Origin: JACRBE01 sp964429005
GTDB lineage: Bacteria > Chlamydiota > Chlamydiia > Chlamydiales > JACRBE01
Reading direction: 5' to 3'
NCBI GenBank assembly: GCA_964429005.1
Contig: CAYSAJ010000003.1
Span: 1 to 64,000, forward strand
Length of the DNA stretch: 64,000 bases
Positions 25,255 through 33,997 of the stretch are shown here, in pieces. The notes under the pieces are model-generated. The model was not told where the DNA came from and did no database searches. It worked only from the letters and a program-made list of their open reading frames with translations. Position 1 is the first letter of the stretch. Every line of letters starts with the position of its first letter. The position numbers and the translations under genes were made by a program.

Positions 25255-26541
25255 CTAGTGACGATAATACTTACTGTTATGCCCTAGTTCTTCCTCAATT
25301 TGTAAGAGGCGATTGTATTTCACAACCCTCTCAGATCTGCAGGTAGAACCTGTTTTAATTTGCCCTGCATTTGTAGCAACAGCTAAATCAGCAATAAAAG
25401 AATCTTCTGTTTCCCCAGATCTATGAGAAATAATCGTTGCAAATCCAGCTTTATGGGCCATATGGATCGTATCTAGTGTTTCTGTAAGCGTGCCAATTTG
25501 ATTGAGTTTAATGAGGATCGCATTTGCTGCTTTTGTCTCAATCCCTTTTTTAAGAAATTTAGGATTTGTTACGAAAAGGTCATCCCCAACGATCTGTACA
25601 TGAGATCCTAGTTTTTTTGTAAGTGAAGGCCAGTGACTCCAATCATTTTCATCAAGACCATCTTCTATAGAATCAATGGGATATTTTTTTGTAAGATCTG
25701 CAAGAAGAGAAATCCACTCTTCACCTGTGCGATCGTGAGAAGAAAGGCCTTTTTCCTTTCTTTTTCTTTCTATGTAATGATGAGAAGATTTCTCATACAT
25801 AAAACTAGCAGCGCAGTCGATCGCAATCGTAATATCATCTTTAGCGCGATATCCTGCCTTTTCTATTGCTTGCAGTATAAGCTCAATCGCCTCAGCAGGA
25901 GTATTCAAGTCAGGAGCGAAGCCACCTTCATCACCAACGTTTGTTGATAAATTTTTTCCTTTAAGTATTTTTTTCAGATGATGAAACACCTCTGAAGACA
26001 TTCTAAGGGCTTCTTTAAAAGAAGGAGCACCTACAGGCCTAATCATGAACTCTTGGAAGTCGATCGTGTTATCAGCGTGTGCACCTCCATTGAGAATATT
26101 AAGCATTGGGCAGGGAAGAAGAAGAGGATGACTATCTAAAATAGACTGATAAAGAGGTACGCCTTTCACTTTAGCACCAGCGCGTGCAATCGCGAGTGAG
26201 CATCCTAAAATCGCATTTGCACCAAATCGAGATTTATTTGGCGTCCCATCTTCTTTGATCATCAGATGGTCTAAATTTTCCTGCTCAAGGACTTCTTTCC
26301 CAATTAGCAAATCGGCTATTGGGCCGTTGACGTGAGATACAGCTTTTAAAACACCTTTGCCCATGTACCTACGAGGATCATGATCTCGAAGCTCTACGGC
26401 TTCATGCTCACCAGTAGAAGCGCCAGAAGGGACGGCTGCGGAGGCTCTATGCCCATCTTTAGTCTCTAGAACTACCTCTAGGGTAGGATTGCCTCGTGAA
26501 TCTAGAATTTCTCTCGCATGGATGGATCGAATTTTGGACAT
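25255..26541 (-). CDS. eno: Enolase
   Basis: 428 residues, full length. Converts 2-phosphoglycerate to phosphoenolpyruvate in glycolysis. A-R-E-I-L-D-S-R-G-N-P-T near the start, S-G-A-S-T-G-E-H-E-A in the mobile loop, N-V-G-D-E-G-G-F-A-P, the metal-binding D and E of S-I-E-D-G-L, and L-I-K-L-N-Q-I-G-T-L-T-E followed by S-H-R-S-G-E-T-E-D are all present. It follows rsgA by 45 bp on the same strand, so trmH-rsgA-eno probably form one transcript. As I recall, in C. trachomatis eno also neighbours rsbU, which is found here 1.9 kb away. Confidence 0.97.
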   Translation of the reverse strand: MSKIRSIHAREILDSRGNPTLEVVLETKDGHRASAAVPSGASTGEHEAVELRDHDPRRYMGKGVLKAVSHVNGPIADLLIGKEVLEQENLDHLMIKEDGTPNKSRFGANAILGCSLAIARAGAKVKGVPLYQSILDSHPLLLPCPMLNILNGGAHADNTIDFQEFMIRPVGAPSFKEALRMSSEVFHHLKKILKGKNLSTNVGDEGGFAPDLNTPAEAIELILQAIEKAGYRAKDDITIAIDCAASFMYEKSSHHYIERKRKEKGLSSHDRTGEEWISLLADLTKKYPIDSIEDGLDENDWSHWPSLTKKLGSHVQIVGDDLFVTNPKFLKKGIETKAANAILIKLNQIGTLTETLDTIHMAHKAGFATIISHRSGETEDSFIADLAVATNAGQIKTGSTCRSERVVKYNRLLQIEEELGHNSKYYRH

Positions 26542-26586
26542 AGTGTTTCGCCTTTGTTTCTTTTGATATTAGAAAAAATGACGATT

Positions 26587-27708
26587 TTAAAACAGAGGGC
26601 GGTTTGCTTTTAAATCTTCAAAGAGCAAAACATACGACTCATAACGGAGCGCAGATAGCTTTCCTTTTTCTACAGCCCTAATGACCCCGCAATCAGGTTC
26701 ATGAATATGGTCACAGTTGAGAAAATGACATTTTCCTGCAAAAGCTTGAATATCCGGAAAATAAAGAGGAAGATCACTCAGTGGGATATCCCAAAGGCCA
26801 AAACTCTTAATTCCCGGAGTGTCTACACAATAACCTCCGTTTCCCAAAGAAAGCAACGTGGCTGTAGTTGTTGTATGGCGCCCTTTTTGCGTTTGATATC
26901 TCACATCAGATGTTCGTAGATCAAGTCCTGTCAAATTGTTAATAAGAGATGTTTTACCAACTCCAGACTGCCCTGAAAAAACAGATGTTTTATTTTTTGT
27001 GAGGTTATTAAGCTCTTCCATGCCTTCTCCTGTTTTTGCACTCACGCACACTACAGGGATATCAAGTTTGTTATAACCTTCTATGAAGAGTTGAATGAAA
27101 TCGATCGAAGCTTTAACAAATTCGGGATCGACACCTTCTTCAGGCTCAGATAAGAGATCCCATTTGTTGATGATCACAATCGGTTTCATGTTTCCTTTTT
27201 GAGCCATAATTACATAGCGATCAATCAGGGTTGGCTTAAATGAAGGAAGAAAGGGACTTGTTGTGATAAGTACTTGATCTACATTTGCTGCTAAAAGCTG
27301 TTGTTTATTACGGCTGTAGTTTTCAGCACGGCACAAAACCGATGTGCGAGGCATAATCACTTCAATGACACCAGCTTCTTCACCAATCGGAGTAAAACGA
27401 ACAACATCTCCTACAGCTAATAAATTTTTATTAAGAGATCTCTCTTGTTTGAGATTTCCTCTCAAAGAGCAGATAATCTTTTTATGGGCTGATTCAACTA
27501 GCATTCCCTCAGAGGTGATTGTGATCACTTTGCCCTCTGCAAGGTGAGCTACGTCAGGGGTAATTTGATTCTGAGCTTTTTTTTCTCGATCTGTTTTTTT
27601 GTACTTCGAGCGGTCTTTGCTCTGAGCCATTTTTTTGTCTTTTTTCGATTCTTTTCTGTCGCGAGATAAATAGTGCTCTTCATAATCGAGATGATCAAAT
27701 TTTGACAT
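26587..27708 (-). CDS. rsgA: Ribosome small-subunit-dependent GTPase RsgA
   Basis: 373 residues with the circularly permuted GTPase order: G4 N-K-W-D at 181-184, G5 S-A-K-T-G near 223, G1 G-Q-S-G-V-G-K-T at 246-253 and G3 D-T-P-G at 296-299. The OB-fold part lies before (residues about 50-140) and a zinc knuckle after (Cys327, Cys332, His334, Cys340). It checks late 30S assembly. Residues 1-45 form a very basic, lysine-rich extension (K-K-D-K-K, K-K-T-D-R-E-K-K) that probably binds rRNA. It overlaps the trmH-family gene by 14 bp. Confidence 0.95.
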   Translation of the reverse strand: MSKFDHLDYEEHYLSRDRKESKKDKKMAQSKDRSKYKKTDREKKAQNQITPDVAHLAEGKVITITSEGMLVESAHKKIICSLRGNLKQERSLNKNLLAVGDVVRFTPIGEEAGVIEVIMPRTSVLCRAENYSRNKQQLLAANVDQVLITTSPFLPSFKPTLIDRYVIMAQKGNMKPIVIINKWDLLSEPEEGVDPEFVKASIDFIQLFIEGYNKLDIPVVCVSAKTGEGMEELNNLTKNKTSVFSGQSGVGKTSLINNLTGLDLRTSDVRYQTQKGRHTTTTATLLSLGNGGYCVDTPGIKSFGLWDIPLSDLPLYFPDIQAFAGKCHFLNCDHIHEPDCGVIRAVEKGKLSALRYESYVLLFEDLKANRPLF

Positions 27709-28450
27709 GGGACTCTCTAAGTAGATACATCATAATGCTGCCAGCTATGGCGACATTCAATGATTCTGTTGTAGCAGAAATCGGGATTTTTACAAGCGCT
27801 CCTTTTTCCTTGAAATAAGGGTTTACACCTTGCCCCTCATGGCCCAGAACAAGGGCTACAGAGTCAACTCTCGTTGAAAAATGAGGGTTTTCTCCCTCAA
27901 GGTCTGCGATCAAAAGAGGGATGTGGCGCATTTTGAGCCACTCAGTGATCTCTTCTTTATTTCCCACTTTGAGAGGTATGGTAAAGATTGCCCCTTTTGA
28001 CGCCCTTATGACTTTGTCATTAAAAGGATCACAAATCGGTTCAATAAAATAGATGCCATCAAAGTCAAAAGCGAGAGCGCTTCGGACAAGAGTCCCAATG
28101 TTCCCTGGATCTTGCAAACGATCAAGAACCAATATCCTGCGAGAATTTTCAAAATTTTCCTTTGAAGGGAGGGAGATCTCCATGGCGATAGGCTCTGGAT
28201 TTTCTACTCCTGAAATTTTTTTTAACTCTTCCTCTGTTGTCAAATAGATGGGGACTGTGCTACATCGAAAAGGAAGATGATCAAGAGAGGTGACAAGGAT
28301 CGCTTTAGCTTGGGAATAAAGCTCTTCAGTCAGTTTTTTCCCAATTACCAAGGCCGATTTTACCTCGTAACGGTAGTCCTTGTCCTTACGGAGTAAAAGA
28401 AAATGTTGAAGTTGTTGTTTTGTAATCTTTTGAGCTTGAGGGTGTTTCAT
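27695..28450 (-). CDS. TrmH/SpoU-family RNA 2'-O-methyltransferase
   Basis: 251 residues from ATG 28450. The SPOUT knot shows in order L-D-R-L-Q-D-P-G-N-I-G-T-L-V-R-S (motif 1), L-V-L-G-H-E-G-Q-G-V (motif 2) and I-P-I-S-A-T-T-E-S-L-N-V-A (motif 3). The family methylates ribose 2'-OH in rRNA or tRNA; which RNA is not evident. The N-terminal 90 residues are the usual substrate-binding domain. An upstream in-frame ATG at 28477 would add nine residues. The chosen start shares its first base with the divergent rsbU start, so both genes use one very short control region. Downstream rsgA overlaps by 14 bp. Confidence 0.9.
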   Translation of the reverse strand: MKHPQAQKITKQQLQHFLLLRKDKDYRYEVKSALVIGKKLTEELYSQAKAILVTSLDHLPFRCSTVPIYLTTEEELKKISGVENPEPIAMEISLPSKENFENSRRILVLDRLQDPGNIGTLVRSALAFDFDGIYFIEPICDPFNDKVIRASKGAIFTIPLKVGNKEEITEWLKMRHIPLLIADLEGENPHFSTRVDSVALVLGHEGQGVNPYFKEKGALVKIPISATTESLNVAIAGSIMMYLLRESHVKI

Positions 28451-30333
28451 TGAATAGCGAGAATAATTCCCCTTCATCTAAACTTTCGTTTGCGCCTCTC
28501 GTAGGCTCTTTAGCAAGAAGGGTAATTCTTGTTTCCTTAATTTTTCTTGTTTTACCCCTCACATTCTACACCATTTTCGTTTATGAGAAAATTTATAACG
28601 AAGAATTAAAAAGTGTTTTTGATATTTTGGTTCATACTGAAGATGAGCAAGTTGAGCTTTTACAGACATGGTTTGACTACGAGGCTCAGACCGCAGATCT
28701 CTTTTATCAAATTCTTCAAGATCAGTCTTTAAAATCGGGGGGTCTGACTCAAAACGATTTTAATAAACTTTTAGGATCTTTTCAGCAAGGAAGCTATCGA
28801 GAAGCCATAGGTTATATTGGCTTTAACCAATGCATTAAAGGAATTTGTCATGGGATCTCTTTACCAAGTATCTCTAATGAACAACTTTTAAAAAGTATTC
28901 CATTAGAAGAGATGCTCAAAAAAGAGACCTCAATGACTGTCTGCTATATCCCCTCAATAGGATACTCTCTTTTACAGTTTCGAGTATTCAAAGATCCCAT
29001 TAATGGACAAGTCAACGCAGCCATATACTCACTCTTTAAGTTAGAAACAATACTCAAAAGGCTCTCTCTGATTATGAGCCACTATAACGAATCGATATCT
29101 ATATTAGATGAACATTTTAATATCCTTGTGTCTACCAATAAGACCTACCCAGCAAAAAACTTTACCTTTACCAAGCCGACTTCATTCAAAGATTTGAATA
29201 TCATAAATGCTAAAGGTGTTTCTTTTGTAACAGGCGATGAGTTGCATTATGGTGTCCTTGAGTCTTTTGCTCCCGCTAAAATATGGATCATGCTCGATGT
29301 GCCTAAAGCAACTGTGCTAAAAGTTTGGAAAAGTTATCTACAGAAAATGGTCGTTATGTTCTCCATGATCTTAATCATCGGAGGTATAGCCACTGCTTTT
29401 GTCACTTCGAGAATCGCTAAGCCACTGAAAAACTTGCTGATGATGATGCGTAAAGTTGCTAGTGGCAAACTCGATTCACGCTACGCTCCAGATTCCATGG
29501 GATTTGAAATTAACCATCTGGGCAAGCAGTTTAATACCATGCTTGAAGACCTCGATAAACATATTAAAAAAGTAGAAGCAGAAAAAATTAAAAAAGAGCT
29601 CTATATCAAAGAACTCGCGATCGGACAGCAAGCGCAACGCTCCATTCTTCCCACGCATGTCCCTGAAATTGCAGATTTTGATATTGGAGTGGGTTTCTTA
29701 GCAGCACAGGAAGTAGGAGGAGATTTTTATGATCTCTTCCTAAACCAAAATAATCAGCTCTTTTTCTGCATTGCAGACACAGCAGGAAAAGGGATCCATG
29801 CCTGCATTTATTCTCTTCTCGTACGTAGTATGCTCAGAAGTTTTTTTGATGCAGGAAATTCTCTTCAAAACATTATCGCTAAAACCAACGAACTGTTCAT
29901 GAAAGACACCGGCATGTCAGGAGTTTTTGTGACAGCATGGATAGGAGTCCTCGATATTCCTACTAAAAGAATACGTTACAGCTCTTGTGGTCACCTCCCA
30001 GCCCTTGTTTACAACAGCGAAACTGCACAATTTACGAAGTTACAAACAGATGGAATGGCTCTTGGTGTCAATGAATTTACACCTACTATTCAAGAATATC
30101 ATCTTAAAGAAAAAGATATGCTATGCCTTTATACAGATGGTGTTATTGAAGCTCAAACAAACCAAAATGCGATGTTCGGCATGGAACGCCTCGAAGATGT
30201 GCTAGAAAAAACCAGAACTAAAACAGCAAAGCAGATTATTATTGAAATTGAATATGCCATTCGTGAATTTGCTGGAGGAAAAGCTCAGCACGATGACATT
30301 ACTTTGCTTGTTTTACGATCTTTGAGAGAATAG
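28450..30333 (+). CDS. rsbU: RsbU-like PP2C phosphatase with periplasmic sensor and HAMP domain
   Basis: 627 residues. Membrane helices at about 24-44 and 299-320 enclose a roughly 250-residue extracytoplasmic sensor; HAMP at 318-372 leads into a SpoIIE/RsbU phosphatase domain (about 400-625) with E-V-G-G-D-F-Y-D (Asp425 region), C-I-A-D-T-A-G-K-G and H-D-D-I-T-L-L for metal binding. The chlamydial RsbU is a phosphatase of an anti-anti-sigma partner switch whose sensor is reported to bind TCA-cycle dicarboxylates. Start TTG 28450 has GAGGG seven bases upstream. Its last 35 bases overlap the end of the convergent nucleotidyltransferase gene. Confidence 0.9.
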   Translation: MNSENNSPSSKLSFAPLVGSLARRVILVSLIFLVLPLTFYTIFVYEKIYNEELKSVFDILVHTEDEQVELLQTWFDYEAQTADLFYQILQDQSLKSGGLTQNDFNKLLGSFQQGSYREAIGYIGFNQCIKGICHGISLPSISNEQLLKSIPLEEMLKKETSMTVCYIPSIGYSLLQFRVFKDPINGQVNAAIYSLFKLETILKRLSLIMSHYNESISILDEHFNILVSTNKTYPAKNFTFTKPTSFKDLNIINAKGVSFVTGDELHYGVLESFAPAKIWIMLDVPKATVLKVWKSYLQKMVVMFSMILIIGGIATAFVTSRIAKPLKNLLMMMRKVASGKLDSRYAPDSMGFEINHLGKQFNTMLEDLDKHIKKVEAEKIKKELYIKELAIGQQAQRSILPTHVPEIADFDIGVGFLAAQEVGGDFYDLFLNQNNQLFFCIADTAGKGIHACIYSLLVRSMLRSFFDAGNSLQNIIAKTNELFMKDTGMSGVFVTAWIGVLDIPTKRIRYSSCGHLPALVYNSETAQFTKLQTDGMALGVNEFTPTIQEYHLKEKDMLCLYTDGVIEAQTNQNAMFGMERLEDVLEKTRTKTAKQIIIEIEYAIREFAGGKAQHDDITLLVLRSLRE

Positions 30334-31525
30334 CTTCTTTATCAAGGCTTTTCTCATTCACAGCCAGCCGATTCCCTTCTCTTAAGAGTTGTCCCAATCG
30401 TGGGCCCGGTAAGATGCCTATATTCATTAAGTCCTCAGAACTTAAGATCCAATCATTTTCCTTAGCTCTTTGAATAAAAGGAAGTAAAAGCTGCTGATGG
30501 CGCTCATGGCTATCATCAAAGTTTGACTTCATGTCATCGGGAAGCTTGCTCAAAAAAATAGAATAGCAAACAGAAAAATCTGGATGGGCATAGAGCAGAG
30601 TCCAGTCATAATCTTCTATAGAATGAATCGGTCTCGAAAGTTTATGAAAGCAGTCAAAGCGAAATGCAACCCATTTTTTATCTTGGTTGGATAGCTTTAA
30701 ATAATCACAAAGCTCCATTTGCGATTCCAAAGAACTATCAGGAAAAAGTTCTATTAGCTTACTAATTAGTGGGGCGTTTGACGGAAATAAATCGACACAT
30801 CGACTTCTTTTCTCTATCTCCTTTAGAGTTTCAGGCGCCAATGAAGGAAAAATTTGGGATAGCAGCCCCACTTTAAAAAGAGAGCAAAGAGCATGTGAGA
30901 AATTCGGAAATCTAGCCATCTTTTCAAATTCATTCACAACCCGTTCGATAGCTACAGAAGGAAAGAGCCGATTTGCAAAATCTACAATCGCTTTGTAAGT
31001 GGAAGCCTCTATATCAAAATGAAAACGGGCACTATAGCGAATCGCTCTTATCATTCTGAGCCGATCTTCATTAAATCTATCGTGAGGGTTCCCGATGCAC
31101 CGGATCACTCTTTGTTCGAGGTCCTTTCTCCCGCCGACATAATCAAACAGCTTTTCTAGAACTGGATCGTAAAACATCCCATTAATCGTAAAATCTCTCC
31201 TTTTTGCATCTTCCTCAGGAGAAGCAAGCTCAATTTTACTGGGACGTCTTCCATCGTTATATCCCTCTTCAGTTCTAAAAGTTGCAACTTCAAAGGAATG
31301 ACCTTCATGAACGATGACAATAATGCCGAATGAAATTCCTACAGGAATCGTTTTAGGGAAATATGTCTGCAAAACTTCTGAAGATGCGTCTGTAACGATA
31401 TCAATATCATCAGAGGGATGCTTCATTAAATAATCCCGTACCCATCCCCCTGCAAAATAGGCAATGTGTCCTTTAGCTTGGATTATTGCAACAAGATCGG
31501 TAGCGGCTTGTAGGGCATCCATCAT
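30299..31525 (-). CDS. CCA-adding / poly(A) nucleotidyltransferase
   Basis: 408 residues. F-A-G-G-W-V-R-D at about 24-31 and D-D-I-D-I-V-T-D (about 39-46) are the class II nucleotidyltransferase metal sites; R-R-D-F-T-I-N-G-M near 110, then N-E-D-R-L-R-M-I-R-A-I-R-Y-S-A-R-F is the nucleotide-selecting helix. It adds CCA to tRNA 3' ends (or adenylates RNA, as PcnB does); the tRNA-Arg in this window lacks an encoded CCA, consistent with need for it. The C-terminal half is the helical tRNA-binding part. Sequence alone does not separate CCA from poly(A) activity. Convergent with rsbU, 35-bp overlap. Confidence 0.9.
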   Translation of the reverse strand: MMDALQAATDLVAIIQAKGHIAYFAGGWVRDYLMKHPSDDIDIVTDASSEVLQTYFPKTIPVGISFGIIVIVHEGHSFEVATFRTEEGYNDGRRPSKIELASPEEDAKRRDFTINGMFYDPVLEKLFDYVGGRKDLEQRVIRCIGNPHDRFNEDRLRMIRAIRYSARFHFDIEASTYKAIVDFANRLFPSVAIERVVNEFEKMARFPNFSHALCSLFKVGLLSQIFPSLAPETLKEIEKRSRCVDLFPSNAPLISKLIELFPDSSLESQMELCDYLKLSNQDKKWVAFRFDCFHKLSRPIHSIEDYDWTLLYAHPDFSVCYSIFLSKLPDDMKSNFDDSHERHQQLLLPFIQRAKENDWILSSEDLMNIGILPGPRLGQLLREGNRLAVNEKSLDKEAILSKIVKQAK

Positions 31526-31613
31526 GGTAAGTAAGGCCTATCACTTTATGTATATATTTTATCTATTTTGAGACGGTTAAGGGAAAAACTCAATAGGAAT
31601 AAAGATTTTGAAG

Positions 31614-31895
31614 TTAATGGGGGTCGTTGAAGCTTTGAGTAAATAAATTATAAAAATATCCCAAAAGCCCCCCTTTGATGAACCCATGAATGAAGGCCCA
31701 TATAGCTCCAATGAATGCACCAAAGAACGATGGACTATACCCTCGATAAACAGAAGAACACGTTTCTATAAAATTGGTACACAGTCCAAACATTCCCATC
31801 CAACCAGCAATCAGAACTCCTAGAGACCAGACAAGACCCATGGAAAGTCCAAGGCCTTTTGCACTAAGGGGAGGAAAATGGAGATGGTGTTTCAT
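31614..31895 (-). CDS. Small holin-like membrane protein
   Basis: 93 residues from ATG 31895 (an ATG at 31931 would add 12 residues; the frame continues further but would overlap the divergent gene). Two hydrophobic helices: G-L-S-M-G-L-V-W-S-L-G-V-L-I-A-G-W near 13-29, and P-S-F-F-G-A-F-I-G-A-I-W-A-F-I-H-G-F-I near 52-70. The pattern 'Y-x-G-Y-x-P-S-x-x-G-A-x-I-G-A-x-W-x-F' is that of a widespread small membrane family often labelled bacteriophage holin; no lytic role is shown for it. Next to no phage genes, so I read it as a chromosomal membrane protein. Confidence 0.65.
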   Translation of the reverse strand: MKHHLHFPPLSAKGLGLSMGLVWSLGVLIAGWMGMFGLCTNFIETCSSVYRGYSPSFFGAFIGAIWAFIHGFIKGGLLGYFYNLFTQSFNDPH

Positions 31896-31970
31896 ATTCA
31901 GAATTGGGTACAATAACTTAATTTGACTCATATTCGATTCAAAAGGGATTGTCAAGAGTGAAGGGAATTT

Positions 31971-32864
31971 ATGGAAAAGGGGACAAGTTGTCATCTCAAA
32001 AGAGCCTCCTCTGTGAGGACATGGACTATAGAAGAAATTCCGCGCTCTCATAGGGTCGTATTCTCGTGGAATGCTTCAAGAAGTTTGAGGCCTATCCAGT
32101 TTTCTTTTTCTTTGCTGTATGACGAATGGACCCCCCCACAAATTTTTTGTGAGTGGGGTACTAAAAAGCAGTCCTCGTTTTCATATAACGATCCCATGGA
32201 GCGTTTTCAATTTTTTCAGGATGAACTGCTATTACTCTCTGAATTAACCCCTAAAAAAATCAAAATAGAATGTCTAAGTTCAGAGCCGATTCCCAAGATG
32301 TTTGCTTCTTTCGTTACTACTGACTCTCTCTCATTCATTTCAGAAATCGATGCTCCATCTATCCAATTAGGCCCTAAGTGGCATTATTCACAAATGGCTC
32401 TTGGACTTCCTTATTCTACAAGGATCTGTTCCCCACTTTCTTTGATTAATGCAAGCTCATTTTTCTTGCAGACCCCTTGTTTTGATATCCCTGATTTTAT
32501 TGCAGGTGTCTACGACCACAATTTTGATATCTATGGGAACTGGATGCTAAATATCGGGCATGCCTCTGATATTTTTAAGGTCGTAGAGCCCAAAGTTCAG
32601 AGACTCTCATCTTTTCATGATATTCTCAATGAGATCCAAATGGGTAAGCCTGTAGTTGCTTCGGTTAGTGGACAGCTCAGCGGCGCCCCCTTATCATATC
32701 CCCATGGGCATCTTTTGGTAATTTATGGATGGGATAACAAACAAAAAAAAGTTTTATGTATCGATAGTGCTGCAGATAAAGATGAGGCTACTTTAGTAAA
32801 ATATCCCTACTCAGAATTTATGGAATCATGGTCAAAAAAATTCCACCTGTGCTACACATTCTGA
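31971..32864 (+). CDS. C39-like cysteine peptidase-fold protein
   Basis: 297 residues. The N-terminal 130 residues look like a beta-sandwich; the C-terminal part is a papain-like C39 domain with the triad Cys153 in R-I-C-S-P-L-S, His247 in P-H-G-H-L-L-V-I-Y-G-W-D and Asp265 in L-C-I-D-S-A-A. Y-G-N-W-M-L-N-I and G-K-P-V-V-A-S-V-S are typical of the stand-alone (not ABC-linked) C39-like group. No signal peptide is seen. AGGG precedes the ATG. The target could be peptides or an amide link in a cell-wall fragment; nothing in the sequence decides this. Divergent from the holin-like gene. Confidence 0.75.
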   Translation: MEKGTSCHLKRASSVRTWTIEEIPRSHRVVFSWNASRSLRPIQFSFSLLYDEWTPPQIFCEWGTKKQSSFSYNDPMERFQFFQDELLLLSELTPKKIKIECLSSEPIPKMFASFVTTDSLSFISEIDAPSIQLGPKWHYSQMALGLPYSTRICSPLSLINASSFFLQTPCFDIPDFIAGVYDHNFDIYGNWMLNIGHASDIFKVVEPKVQRLSSFHDILNEIQMGKPVVASVSGQLSGAPLSYPHGHLLVIYGWDNKQKKVLCIDSAADKDEATLVKYPYSEFMESWSKKFHLCYTF

Positions 32865-32977
32865 GATTCATAAGAAATTGTGTGTACCAATTAGGATTAC
32901 AAATCATCGTTGAAAAGAAGCGATTTCTAAATCATAATATTTCTAATAATGCATGACATTTTTATCGGGAGACGAGC

Positions 32978-33997
32978 ATGTCAATTCAGTTTAAAGCCTT
33001 ATTTTTTATCCTTTTATCCCAATCACTTTTTGGGTATGAATTTACCTACGGATTTCCCGATGAAGAAAACGTTCAACTCGATTTATTTTTCTCTGCTCGC
33101 TCGGTTAATAAAGGAAAAATAGAACATATTGTTCTTTCAGATATCTACTACACCATTGCATACCAGGAAATTTTTGAAGACTCTTCTATAGAAATGGTCC
33201 CTCATTTCGCTCAAATAATTCATACTTCTCGCGTAGAACAACCTTATGAATTTCGTTTAACAAAGGTTAGCAAAGCAGATTATCCACGCATTCGCTCGTT
33301 TTGGCAGAAACTTCAAGAACTATCTAAAATAGGCCCCACCAAAGAAGAAATTGATAATGCAAGGCAAAAACTCCGAAGAATGGTTGATAAATTTCAACAA
33401 CATGCAAGGAACATACAGACATTTATTAAACGGTATCAGCAAATACTAAACGAAGTAGATGAAGAAGAAATTCAAGATAATTTATCAACCTTATGGGTCT
33501 TTAATGACCTAAAAATGGATTATAAAATCCAACCTCTAGCTGTCACTTTAGCGAGCCATGGGGATTCTTCAAAGCTAAAATTGGCTAACACTACTTCAGA
33601 ATATTTTCATTTTGAAATTTCTGATGTGGATAAAGAGTATATTTATGAAATCATTCATACAATGGGAACAAATGGGCTCTTTTCACTCCTCCGAAAAAAG
33701 AATCACTTACAAAGTTTAGGGAAAAAGATCCATCATGTTGAACCATTGCAATTACTAGCCTACGTAGTTACAAATCCCACTCTTAAACATGATATGAGAG
33801 AAGTCCAACGAAATACTTTCAAATGGATCAATTTCATCGACGGGCTTTCTAAACCCATCATGAAGCAGTGGAGAGAAGGGTCCTTACAATCTCAACTTCC
33901 AGCTTTTGCACATCTTGTTGGAAAGAACGTTGCTGATCTTCAACGATGTTTAGATAGAGGAAAAGTGGATGAATTTGTCATCGAATTAATTAGATAA
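32978..33997 (+). CDS. Exported protein of unknown function
   Basis: 339 residues, with a signal peptide (residues 1-19, cleavage near F-G-Y) and GGGAG before the ATG. A first part of mixed strand/helix character (residues 20-105) is followed by a charged helical stretch (about 115-165, E-E-I-D-N-A-R-Q-K-L-R-R through R-Y-Q-Q-I-L-N-E-V) and a last helical domain. No cysteine-rich or enzymatic motif. I do not recognise a family. The last 12 bases overlap the end of the convergent GT-B gene. Confidence 0.65.
   Translation: MSIQFKALFFILLSQSLFGYEFTYGFPDEENVQLDLFFSARSVNKGKIEHIVLSDIYYTIAYQEIFEDSSIEMVPHFAQIIHTSRVEQPYEFRLTKVSKADYPRIRSFWQKLQELSKIGPTKEEIDNARQKLRRMVDKFQQHARNIQTFIKRYQQILNEVDEEEIQDNLSTLWVFNDLKMDYKIQPLAVTLASHGDSSKLKLANTTSEYFHFEISDVDKEYIYEIIHTMGTNGLFSLLRKKNHLQSLGKKIHHVEPLQLLAYVVTNPTLKHDMREVQRNTFKWINFIDGLSKPIMKQWREGSLQSQLPAFAHLVGKNVADLQRCLDRGKVDEFVIELIR

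Noticed and set aside
31614..31895. Prophage remnant suggested by the holin-like protein
   Set aside because: No other phage gene, integrase or att-like repeat nearby; the family is common on chromosomes.
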